In this document: positions 7,497 to 14,604 of the stretch, piece by piece
Layout: each line of letters opens with the position of its first letter
Numbering within the stretch: position 1 is the stretch's first letter
Source of the DNA: Pacificoceanicola sp048553275
GTDB lineage: Bacteria > Pseudomonadota > Alphaproteobacteria > Rhodobacterales > Rhodobacteraceae
DNA length: 64,000 nt
Direction of reading: 5' to 3'
Assembly (NCBI RefSeq): GCF_048553275.1
Contig: NZ_JBLZMW010000001.1
Location: forward strand, 434,001-498,000
Made by a program: the position numbers and the translations under genes
Notes under the pieces: model-generated
Told to the model about the DNA's origin: nothing
Database searches by the model: none
The model's input: only the letters and a program-made list of their open reading frames with translations

Positions 7497-8420
7497 TCAC
7501 TCCCAGGGCGCGGCTTCCTCGGCGATTACACGACCAAAGACGTTTTCGCGGTGCCAGCGCAGGTTGGCAGGATGTGGCGCGTCCTGCGGGTTTTCGGGAG
7601 TGATGAGCTGGCCATCCGGGGAAAGTAGGCGGCTCACCACGTCGCGCGGCACCTTGTTGTGCGAGACGAGGATCGTGCGGTCATCGTCCGCCACCGAAAT
7701 CAAACCGCGATCGAACATCCAATGCAGTGTGCCGGAGAGGGCAAGACCGTTACGGACAGAATCGCTGCCCTTCGCTTCCACGGGCCGGATATGCGCGGCC
7801 TGGACCTCAGGCCGTCCACCGCCATTGCGCAGCATCAGCCCGGAGATGGCGCAACGGTAGCCGTAGGCCGCGCGCACCCTCCTGCGAAAGGCTACATCGC
7901 GATAGGGACGGCGGGTGAGGCGTTCGAGCACGGGGCGGTCAAAAGGCTGTGCGCTGTCGTCCAGACCGGGGCCGCGCGGATTGTAGCGGATCGCCTCGAT
8001 CTGTTCGAGGTCCTGCGGCAGACCAATATCGACGATCCGGGCGAAGTCCGCGTCGGGCAGCCTGCGAACCGCCAACTGGACCGCACCGCCCTTTTTCGCA
8101 GAGCCATCCGGTTCGGTCAGGGCAGTCTCCAGTGGCGTGCCGTCAATCAGACGCGGCACGGTTTGATCGAAGGGAAGAAAACTCCCCTCGCGGATCAGGG
8201 CGAGAAAGCGCCCCTTGACCCCGGGCTTGGGGATCACCCGGTCGATCTGGGCAACGGCGAAATAGCCGCGCGGGCCGGCTTTGACGGGCTCGTAGTAGAT
8301 GATCCAATCGCCGACGGCGGCCTGAACAGCCTTGAGATACGTCCGTGGGAAATCGTAGACGACGTCCGGCTCGTCCTCGTAAATCGAGTCGGCCTTGTGC
8401 AATAGAACCAGTTTCACCAT
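7497..8420 (-). CDS. HNH endonuclease with N-terminal PUA/EVE-like domain
   Basis: The 307-residue protein has two parts. Residues about 1-150 include VGDWIIYYEPVKAGPRGYFA and AQIDRVIPKP, resembling the EVE/PUA-like fold that reads modified bases. Residues about 195-265 form an HNH_2-type nuclease: CAISGLMLRNGG, then VQAAHIRPVEAKGSDSVRNG, then ALSGTLHWMFDRGLIS with the final His. The HNH core is confident. Proteins of this layout include modification-dependent restriction enzymes, so a role against DNA carrying modified bases is inferred. It is a single gene with no methylase beside it. Confidence 0.78.
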   Translation of the reverse strand: MVKLVLLHKADSIYEDEPDVVYDFPRTYLKAVQAAVGDWIIYYEPVKAGPRGYFAVAQIDRVIPKPGVKGRFLALIREGSFLPFDQTVPRLIDGTPLETALTEPDGSAKKGGAVQLAVRRLPDADFARIVDIGLPQDLEQIEAIRYNPRGPGLDDSAQPFDRPVLERLTRRPYRDVAFRRRVRAAYGYRCAISGLMLRNGGGRPEVQAAHIRPVEAKGSDSVRNGLALSGTLHWMFDRGLISVADDDRTILVSHNKVPRDVVSRLLSPDGQLITPENPQDAPHPANLRWHRENVFGRVIAEEAAPWE

Positions 8421-8557
8421 AGCGCCAGGAAAGCAGCAACGGCCCCGAATGCAAGAGCGATCTGCTCCAACACCTTTGCCACATCTTGCCCCTCGCCCAA
8501 AACCTCCCGGTGCCGCGCCCCCCCCTCGCAGCTATTTGGCAAAATGCGCGTCCCGGA

Positions 8558-8959
8558 TCAGTCCTTCAGCAGCCGGTCAGCCTTTTTCCGCACCAGCACG
8601 AGGCGCAGGTCGTGCATGGCCAGGAGCAGATCGTCCGTGACCGCCTCAAGCGCGTCGGCGGTGGCGCGGCTTTGTGCCCATTGGGCGGCGTGGTGGAGCT
8701 GGTCCACGGTGCGGCGGATGTCGTCGAACTCGCGCGCGGCGAGGGTGGCGCGGCGGGTGTCCATCCATTGTTCGATGGCCGCTGTCTCGGCCTCCGTCAG
8801 GCTGTGGTCGCCGTGCGGGCGGATCTCGCCCTTGTTGAGGTTGACCACTGCGATCTGGTCGAGGTCGATGCGGCGCTGGCGGTTTTCGGAATCGACGCGG
8901 TAGACCATCGCGCCATTGTCGCGGGTGCGAAAGTAGAACTCGGGCAGGTCGTTTGACAT
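8558..8959 (-). CDS. conserved hypothetical protein
   Basis: A 133-residue soluble protein when started at the ATG at 8959, whose ribosome binding site GGAGG lies 7 bases upstream and overlaps an earlier ATG at 8971. The N-terminal half (NDLPEFYFRTRDNGAMVYRVD) is strand-rich. The C-terminal half is helical and charged (TEAETAAIEQWMDTRRATL; LLLAMHDLRLVLVRKKADRL). I do not recognise a characterised family and no catalytic motif is visible. It is downstream of the aspartate aminotransferase gene on the same strand. Confidence 0.7.
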   Translation of the reverse strand: MSNDLPEFYFRTRDNGAMVYRVDSENRQRRIDLDQIAVVNLNKGEIRPHGDHSLTEAETAAIEQWMDTRRATLAAREFDDIRRTVDQLHHAAQWAQSRATADALEAVTDDLLLAMHDLRLVLVRKKADRLLKD

Positions 8960-9012
8960 GGCACCCTCCATCGAAGCGGGAAGAGCCGGGGCAGGGGGCG
9001 CCCCGGCACAGG

Positions 9013-10215
9013 TCAGCTCAGGCCGTCACAGAACGCCTTGATGCGTGCGCAGGCCTCTGTCAGGTCCTCGTCCGATGCGGCGTAGCTGACGCGGAAGCAG
9101 GGCGAGAGGCCAAAGGCCGCGCCAAAGACAACGGCGACGCCGTGCTCTTCGAGCAGCGCCTTGCAGAAGGTTTCGTCGTCCTCGATCAGGGTGCCGCCCT
9201 TGCTGGTCCTGCCGATGCAGCCGGTGATGTCGGGGTAGACGTAAAACGCGCCTTCTGGCGTCGGGCAAATCACACCGGGGCAGGCATTCAGCCCGGCCAC
9301 CACAAGGTCGCGGCGGCGCAGGAACGCGGCGCAGCGCTCGGCGAGGAAGTCCTGTGGGCCATTCAGCGCCTCGACCGCCGCCCATTGCGAGATGCTCGAC
9401 GGGTTCGTGGTGCTTTGCGACTGCAGTTTGCGCATGGCGCCGATGAGATGTTCCGGCCCCCCGGCATAGCCGATGCGCCAGCCGGTCATGGCATAGGCCT
9501 TGGACACACCATTGACGGTCAGCGTGCGCTCGTAGAGCTTTGGCTCCACTTGCGCGGGCGAACAGAATTCGAAGCCGTCGTAGGCAAGGTGTTCGTACAT
9601 GTCATCCGACATCACCCAGACGTGCGGGTGGCGCAGCAGCACGTCCGTCAGCCCCTTCAGCTCGTCTCGGGTATAGCCCGCCCCGGTCGGATTCGAGGGC
9701 GAGTTGAAGATGAACCATTTGGTCGCCGGGGTGATCGCCGCCTCCAGCGCCTCGGGGGTGATTTTATAGCCGGTGTCGCGCTCGCCGGTGACGATGACGG
9801 GCGCGCCGCCACCAAGGCGGACCATATCAGGGTAGGAGACCCAGTACGGCGCAGGGATCACCACCTCGTCGCCGGGGTTCAGCGTGGCCAGCAGGGCGTT
9901 GAACAGCACCTGCTTGCCCCCCGTGGAGACGGAGATTTGCCCGGGTTTGTAGCCAAGCCCGTTCTCGCGCTCGAACTTGGCACAAATCGCCTGTTTCAGT
10001 TCGAGAATGCCGTCCGGCGCGGTGTATTTCGTTTTCCCGCCTTGAATCGCCGCAATCGCTGCGGCCTTGATGTTGTCCGGCGTGTCAAAGTCAGGCTCAC
10101 CGGCGCTCAGCGAAATGATGTCGCGGCCGGCGCTTGCGAGGTCCCGCGCCAATTGCGAAATGGCGACGGTTGGCGAGGGTTTCACACGCGCAAGCGTTTC
10201 GGAGAGGAAGGACAT
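9013..10215 (-). CDS. aatA: aspartate aminotransferase, class I PLP enzyme
   Basis: The enzyme interconverts aspartate and 2-oxoglutarate with oxaloacetate and glutamate. The frame opens at 10272, but homologous enzymes begin MSFLSETLARVKPSP, so the ATG at 10215 is used, giving 400 residues. Conserved features include SAGEPDFDTP, the GGKQVLFNALL cofactor-phosphate loop, NSPSNPTGA with the Asn contacting the cofactor, SDDMYEHL, the PLP-binding Lys in NGVSKAYAMTGWRIGY, and the substrate Arg in CFRVSYA. It is divergent from the XRE regulator gene. Confidence 0.93.
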   Translation of the reverse strand: MSFLSETLARVKPSPTVAISQLARDLASAGRDIISLSAGEPDFDTPDNIKAAAIAAIQGGKTKYTAPDGILELKQAICAKFERENGLGYKPGQISVSTGGKQVLFNALLATLNPGDEVVIPAPYWVSYPDMVRLGGGAPVIVTGERDTGYKITPEALEAAITPATKWFIFNSPSNPTGAGYTRDELKGLTDVLLRHPHVWVMSDDMYEHLAYDGFEFCSPAQVEPKLYERTLTVNGVSKAYAMTGWRIGYAGGPEHLIGAMRKLQSQSTTNPSSISQWAAVEALNGPQDFLAERCAAFLRRRDLVVAGLNACPGVICPTPEGAFYVYPDITGCIGRTSKGGTLIEDDETFCKALLEEHGVAVVFGAAFGLSPCFRVSYAASDEDLTEACARIKAFCDGLS

Positions 10216-10356
10216 GCGGGTCATCCATTTGTAATGTGCCGCCGTCTGTCTTAGTTTGCGCCCGACGAGCATTCAAGGCTGCAATCCGGGCGCGTCACAT
10301 CGCCATGGCGGGATTTGCCGTGGCCCTCGGGGCATTCCCCGGAAAGGAAGGAAGAC

Positions 10357-10764
10357 ATGAGCGAGACCACTGCGGATACCGATTGGTACGGCCCTGACGC
10401 GGCCACATTTGGCGATCGTCTTGCCGCCGCGCGCGAAGCGGCGGGCATGACACAGGCGGTTCTGGCCAAGCGCCTGGGCGTGAAGCTGACCACGTTGCAG
10501 GGCTGGGAGGACGATGTGTCCGAGCCGCGTGCCAACAAGCTGTCGATGCTGTCGGGTGTGCTGAACGTGTCGATGGTCTGGCTGATCACGGGTGAAGGCG
10601 AGGGTGTCAGCTCCCCGGACGAAGAGACCCTGTCGCCCGAAGTGGCGGATATTCTCGGCGAGATCCGCGCGATGCGGGCCAAGATGAAGGGGCAGGCCGA
10701 AAAGCTGGGACGTCTGGAGAAGTCCCTGCGGTTGTTGTTGAAGGACAAGAACGGAGATGCCTGA
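10357..10764 (+). CDS. XRE-family transcriptional regulator
   Basis: A 135-residue protein starting at the ATG 4-8 bases after an AGGAAGGA ribosome binding site. Residues about 14-70 form a lambda-repressor-type helix-turn-helix (FGDRLAAAREAAGMTQAVLA followed by VKLTTLQGWED). The C-terminal part (EIRAMRAKMKGQAEKLGRLE) is a likely dimerising coiled coil. The gene overlaps sdhE by 8 bases, which ties its expression to flavoprotein maturation. It lacks a sensory domain. Its targets are unknown. Confidence 0.85.
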   Translation: MSETTADTDWYGPDAATFGDRLAAAREAAGMTQAVLAKRLGVKLTTLQGWEDDVSEPRANKLSMLSGVLNVSMVWLITGEGEGVSSPDEETLSPEVADILGEIRAMRAKMKGQAEKLGRLEKSLRLLLKDKNGDA

Positions 10765-11020
10765 GGATCGCGAGACTCGGAAGAAACGGCTCGCCATGCG
10801 GTCGATGCGGCGCGGCACGAAGGAGATGGACATCCTTCTGATCCGTTACAGCGACGCGCGGTTGGCCACGATGAGCGATCCCGAACTGGACGCTTACGAG
10901 GCGCTTCTGGAGGAGAATGACCAGGATCTCTACCAGTGGATTTCCGGGCAGGTCCCGGCGCCCAAACCCCTTGTTCCATTGATCGAAAGCATCCGCGAGG
11001 TGGCCTCTGGCGCGGGCTGA
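10757..11020 (+). CDS. sdhE: succinate dehydrogenase flavinylation factor (SdhE/YgfY family)
   Basis: An 87-residue helical protein with the RGTKEMD version of the invariant RGxxE motif used to promote covalent FAD attachment to SdhA. Typical family elements are RKKRLAMRSMRRG at the start, LDAYEALLEENDQDLYQW in the middle, and a short hydrophobic end. Length is normal. It starts inside the end of the XRE gene, so the two are almost certainly co-translated. The pairing with a regulator rather than with sdh genes is a lineage feature. Confidence 0.88.
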   Translation: MPEDRETRKKRLAMRSMRRGTKEMDILLIRYSDARLATMSDPELDAYEALLEENDQDLYQWISGQVPAPKPLVPLIESIREVASGAG

Positions 11021-11182
11021 TCCCGGCGCCGGCCCGCCGCGCCGGGCCCGCCATCCCTGTTCGGTTCGATTGAAATGCGACGAAAATATCCGTCGCATTT
11101 TCCACATTATCGCCCTGATTTAACGCTATATTGGTCTTTCCATCGCAGTTTCCGCTGGCACCGAATAACGGCGGAGAAAAAT

Positions 11183-11680
11183 ATGAGCATACATTCCTCG
11201 GTGGCCAAACCCGGTGAGCAGGGTTTCATGGCCAGTTACCTTGACGCGCTCAGCCTGGTGGAACGGCTCCATCGGCTACTGCTCGACGTGATCAAGGATG
11301 AATTCGAGCGGCTCGGCATCATTGATGTCAACGCAGTGCAGGCGCTGCTGCTGTTCAATATCGGCGAGAACGAGGTGACGGCGGGCGAATTGAAGTCGCG
11401 CGGCTATTACCAGGGATCGAACGTGAGCTACAATCTCAAGAAGCTGGTCGAGATGGGCTATATGCACCATCAGCGCTGCGAGATCGACCGGCGCTCTGTG
11501 CGGGTGCGTCTCACGCAACGCGGCCGCGAGATCCGTGACATCGTGACCGACCTGTTCGGGCGTCATGCCGAGGGGCTGCAGTCGCGCAATGTGCTCAGCA
11601 TCGACGGCATCGACGAGATCACCAACTCGCTGCGCCGCGTCGAGCGGTATTGGACCGATCAGATCCGGTACATTTACTGA
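11183..11680 (+). CDS. MarR-family winged-helix regulator, LdtR-like
   Basis: A 165-residue protein starting at the ATG after GGCGGAGAAA. The SYLDALSLVERLHRLLLDVI helix, the NAVQALLLFNIGENEVTAGEL segment, and the recognition helix region SRGYYQGSNVSYNLKKLVEMGY followed by DRRSVRVRLT define the alphaproteobacterial MarR group that includes LdtR, a regulator linked to L,D-transpeptidase genes and osmotic stress. No transpeptidase gene is adjacent, so that target is inference. The gene stands alone between sdhE and a 405-base gap. Confidence 0.82.
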   Translation: MSIHSSVAKPGEQGFMASYLDALSLVERLHRLLLDVIKDEFERLGIIDVNAVQALLLFNIGENEVTAGELKSRGYYQGSNVSYNLKKLVEMGYMHHQRCEIDRRSVRVRLTQRGREIRDIVTDLFGRHAEGLQSRNVLSIDGIDEITNSLRRVERYWTDQIRYIY

Positions 11681-12085
11681 GCCTCGTCAGGCCGAACCCC
11701 GCAGGCAGAAGGCCGCTGGGTCCGTGCTTTACCGGCAAAGAGCTGATTGAACGGCAGAACGCCGCTCTTGCTCATCTACCTCCGCCCGCGCCCGGACCAT
11801 GGCGCAGACTTTCCGAACAGTTTTGACGTTTCTATTTACGTGCCGACCGTTTCTTCCGTGACGCCGCCTGAGCGCCTGCAGACCCGCCGGCCGGGCTTCG
11901 CCCGCTTTGCGCCATTTTGGCAACACCGCTGGAAACAGACGCCGCGCGGGCCTGCCCGATCCCGAGATGCACGCAAACCGAGCGATTAAATCCCCGTTTT
12001 CCCTCAGTAAAAAATTGACTTGCGCAGGATGGCTGGTAGCCTGAGGGTCAGCACATTATTTTTTCCGGTCACGATGGGGGACATC
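11681..12085. other. gap without recognised gene
   Basis: About 400 bases. Short open frames on both strands have no ribosome binding sites, lack family features and have atypical composition. The last 80 bases before 12086 are AT-richer (TAAAAAATTGACTTGCG near 12009), and TTGACT there could be the -35 element of the next gene. I see nothing else. Confidence 0.5.
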
Positions 12086-12403
12086 ATGCGTATTCTCGGA
12101 ACTCTCGGCCTTGCTGCGGGCCTTGCCATGACCGCCGGGGCGGCCTTCGCCTGGGGCGACATGTACATGGGCGACGCCACCAACGATCCGAACTCGAATT
12201 TCCTGATGCACAGCTACCCGGCGGAGAACCTTTGCCCCGCCGGTCTGCAGCCGGTGACCATGGGCGGTGTGATCTGCTGCGGCTCGCCGAACGCGGGCCC
12301 CTACATCAACCGCGCCGGCAAGGCGAAATACACGGCGCAGCCGAAGCGCAAGGCCCCGACAGCCTACGCGCCCGCGGGCGAAAAGGGTGTGATTTACCGT
12401 TAA
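12086..12403 (+). CDS. small secreted hypothetical protein
   Basis: A 105-residue protein with a clear Sec signal (MRILGTLGLAAGLAMTAGAAFA) and a mature part of about 80 residues. The mature part contains four Cys (one in ENLCPAGLQP, a CC pair in GGVICCGSP) and a basic, proline-rich tail. The pattern suggests a disulfide-bonded periplasmic or surface protein. I do not recognise a family. The ATG follows GGGGG about 6 bases upstream; an earlier in-frame ATG at 12074 would spoil the signal peptide. Confidence 0.7.
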   Translation: MRILGTLGLAAGLAMTAGAAFAWGDMYMGDATNDPNSNFLMHSYPAENLCPAGLQPVTMGGVICCGSPNAGPYINRAGKAKYTAQPKRKAPTAYAPAGEKGVIYR

Positions 12404-12498
12404 ATACGATAGCGGCGCGGGCAGGGTCCGCGCGCTCTTGGCATTTCGGGTCAGGCCGCGTATACGCGCGGCCTGATTGCATATGAAGGGCCGTACCG

Positions 12499-13287
12499 AT
12501 GCAGGGCAGCGCAAATCTCAACATCATGATGAAGGCGGCGCGCAAGGCGGGCCGCAGCCTCGTCAAGGACTTCCGCGAAGTGGAGAACCTGCAGGTGTCG
12601 CTGCGCGGGGCGGGCGATTTCGTCAGCCGCGCCGATACGGCTTGCGAAGAAATCCTGCGCGAAGAGCTGATGAGCGTGCGCGGCTACGGCTGGATGGGCG
12701 GTCAGGCGGGCGAGATCGAAGGGCAGGACCCGACGCGCCGCTGGCTTGTCGACCCGCTCGGCGGCTCGGCCAATTTCCTGCATGGCCTGCCGCATTGGTG
12801 CATCTCCATCGCGCTGGAGCACAAGGGGCAGATCGTCTCTGCCGTGGTCTTCGATCCGGCAAAGGACGAAATGTTCTACTCCGAGCGCGGCTCGGGTGCG
12901 TGGCTCAACGACTCCAAGCGCATGCGTGTGTCTGGCCGTCACCGCATGGTGGAGGCACTCTTTGCGACAGAGATCCCGCACAGCACGAAACGCACGCTGC
13001 CCGCAACGATCAAGGACCTCGCCAAACTGATGCCCGAATGCGCCGGCGCCCGCCAGTGGGGTGCCCCGGCGCTCGATCTGGCCTATGTGGCTGCGGGCCG
13101 CTTCGATGGCTACTGGGCGCGCGAGCTGGACTTGTACCGTATCGCCGCAGGGACGCTGATCGCCAAGGAAGCGGGCGCGCTTCTGGAGGGTGTACGCAAG
13201 GATCAGGACCCGCTTGAGTCCGGCTCAATCCTCTGCGCAAGTAACAACATCTTCGACCCCTTCGCGAAAATCATCCGCTCGGTCTGA
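12499..13287 (+). CDS. catalytically degenerate inositol monophosphatase (SuhB) homologue
   Basis: A 262-residue protein clearly homologous to SuhB/IMPase: MKAARKAGRSLVKDFREVEN, GAGDFVSRADTACEEIL, NFLHGLPHWCISIALEH, WGAPALDLAYVAAGRFDGYW. The active site is lost, however. The usual Glu-Glu after the first tryptophan is Gly-Gln (GWMGGQAGEI). The DPLDGTTNF metal loop is DPLGGSANF, missing the second Asp. The C-terminal Trp-Asp before AAG is Tyr-Arg (DLYRIAAG). It is otherwise full length and well preserved, which argues for a maintained non-enzymatic role. SuhB in E. coli acts in Nus-dependent antitermination; such a role here is inference. Confidence 0.85.
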   Translation: MQGSANLNIMMKAARKAGRSLVKDFREVENLQVSLRGAGDFVSRADTACEEILREELMSVRGYGWMGGQAGEIEGQDPTRRWLVDPLGGSANFLHGLPHWCISIALEHKGQIVSAVVFDPAKDEMFYSERGSGAWLNDSKRMRVSGRHRMVEALFATEIPHSTKRTLPATIKDLAKLMPECAGARQWGAPALDLAYVAAGRFDGYWARELDLYRIAAGTLIAKEAGALLEGVRKDQDPLESGSILCASNNIFDPFAKIIRSV

Positions 13288-13411
13288 GCCACGGGTAGGA
13301 CCGCCTCCGGCGGGGATATTTTTGCAGAAAAGAAGCCAAGGGCGCGGTGCCGGTCTGGAGCGCTGCGCCCTTTGTTTCTTCTCTGTTCAAATATCCAATT
13401 TTTGGTGGGGT

Positions 13412-13789
13412 TCAGTCCCGAGGCTGGTCTGATGGGTGGTTGACACCATCGTTCCATCGCACCGGCTCGATGTCCTTGGGTTCGACGCCTTCGATGGCAT
13501 AAAGGTTCACGCCGTATTCGTTGGGGTTCGAGCGGCGGCGGTGGAACATGTAGATGCCACAGACCGAGCAGAAGTGGTGCTTGGCTGTTTTTGTCCCCCA
13601 TTCATATAGCGTCAGCCTGTCCGCTCCTCGGACGATATCGATGCCGTCGATCGGAGTGGAGACAACTGGTACGGAGCGGCGACGGCAGAAGGAGCAGTCG
13701 CAGCGGCGGGCGGTATTGAAGCCATCGGAGAGCGTGATGCGGAGTTCGACAGCGCCACAGTGGCAGGTGGCTTTGACGGGGTCGGTCAT
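13412..13789 (-). CDS. GFA-family (CENP-V/GFA fold) zinc protein
   Basis: A 125-residue protein of the glutathione-dependent formaldehyde-activating (GFA) family. Zinc-binding cysteines are visible in order: CHCGAVEL, CDCSFCRRR, and HHFCSVCGIYMF. Many members bind glutathione adducts, but few have a proven activity. The start overlaps the rhomboid stop (ATGA), so it is second in a two-gene unit. Confidence 0.88.
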   Translation of the reverse strand: MTDPVKATCHCGAVELRITLSDGFNTARRCDCSFCRRRSVPVVSTPIDGIDIVRGADRLTLYEWGTKTAKHHFCSVCGIYMFHRRRSNPNEYGVNLYAIEGVEPKDIEPVRWNDGVNHPSDQPRD

Positions 13790-14529
13790 CGGCGCGGGAT
13801 CCTTGGGATGCGGGTTGTCGAATTAGCATAGCGGGCGACGGGATGCGGCGGGTGGCCATGGGTGCGTTGCCAGAACAGCGGGCCGCCGAGCCGCAGCCAG
13901 AGCGGCAGGGTGAGGGCGACGCCGATGGCAAAGCCCCCCGCGTGCGCCCAATATGCGATGCCGCCCGCTCCGGCCGGGCTGCCGAAGCCGCCGAAGAGCT
14001 GCATGCCGAACCACAGCGCCAGCACGATCCACGCGGGCAGCGGGATGATGCGGAAGATTATGATCAGGATCACGAGAATGTCGATGCGGGCCTTCGGAAA
14101 CAGCAGCAAGTAGCCCCCCATGACACCCGCGATGGCGCCGGAGGCGCCGACGGTGGGGATGGTCGAGGTTGGATCGGAGAGGTATTGCGCCAGTCCGGCG
14201 CCGATGCCGCAGGCGAGGTAGAACATCAGATAGGGGCCGTGGCCCATTTCGTCCTCGACGTTGTCGCCGAAGATGAACAGGAACAGCATGTTGCCGCCCA
14301 GGTGTGCCAGCCCGCCGTGCAGGAACATGGAGCTGAGAAAGCCGGTGTAGCCGGTGCCTTCGGAGACAAAGGCCGGGACCAGCGCCCAGTTGGCATAAAA
14401 GTTGTAGAGCGCGCGGGTGTCGCCGTGCAGGTCCCATGTGCTGAAGAAAATGCCGATATTGGCGGCCATCAGCATATAGGTGACGTATGGGACGCGCCCC
14501 GAAGGGTTGTGATCTCTGATCGGAAACAT
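13786..14529 (-). CDS. rhomboid-family intramembrane serine protease
   Basis: A 247-residue membrane protein with about six transmembrane helices. The catalytic Ser lies in VGASGAIAG, and the partner His is in AYWAHAGGFAIG of the last helix. HGGLAHLGGNMLFLFIFG is the conserved loop and helix two, and the cytosolic N-terminus MFPIRDHNPSGRVPYVTY is typical of the family. It cleaves membrane-spanning segments of substrates; which ones is unknown. It is followed by the GFA gene with overlap. Confidence 0.93.
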   Translation of the reverse strand: MFPIRDHNPSGRVPYVTYMLMAANIGIFFSTWDLHGDTRALYNFYANWALVPAFVSEGTGYTGFLSSMFLHGGLAHLGGNMLFLFIFGDNVEDEMGHGPYLMFYLACGIGAGLAQYLSDPTSTIPTVGASGAIAGVMGGYLLLFPKARIDILVILIIIFRIIPLPAWIVLALWFGMQLFGGFGSPAGAGGIAYWAHAGGFAIGVALTLPLWLRLGGPLFWQRTHGHPPHPVARYANSTTRIPRIPRR

Positions 14530-14604
14530 GCGGTGCAGAATGACCCCGGTTTGGCCGGGGTCAAGGGGATGCGTGCAATCGCGCGGATCATTCCCGGGTT
14601 CGGC

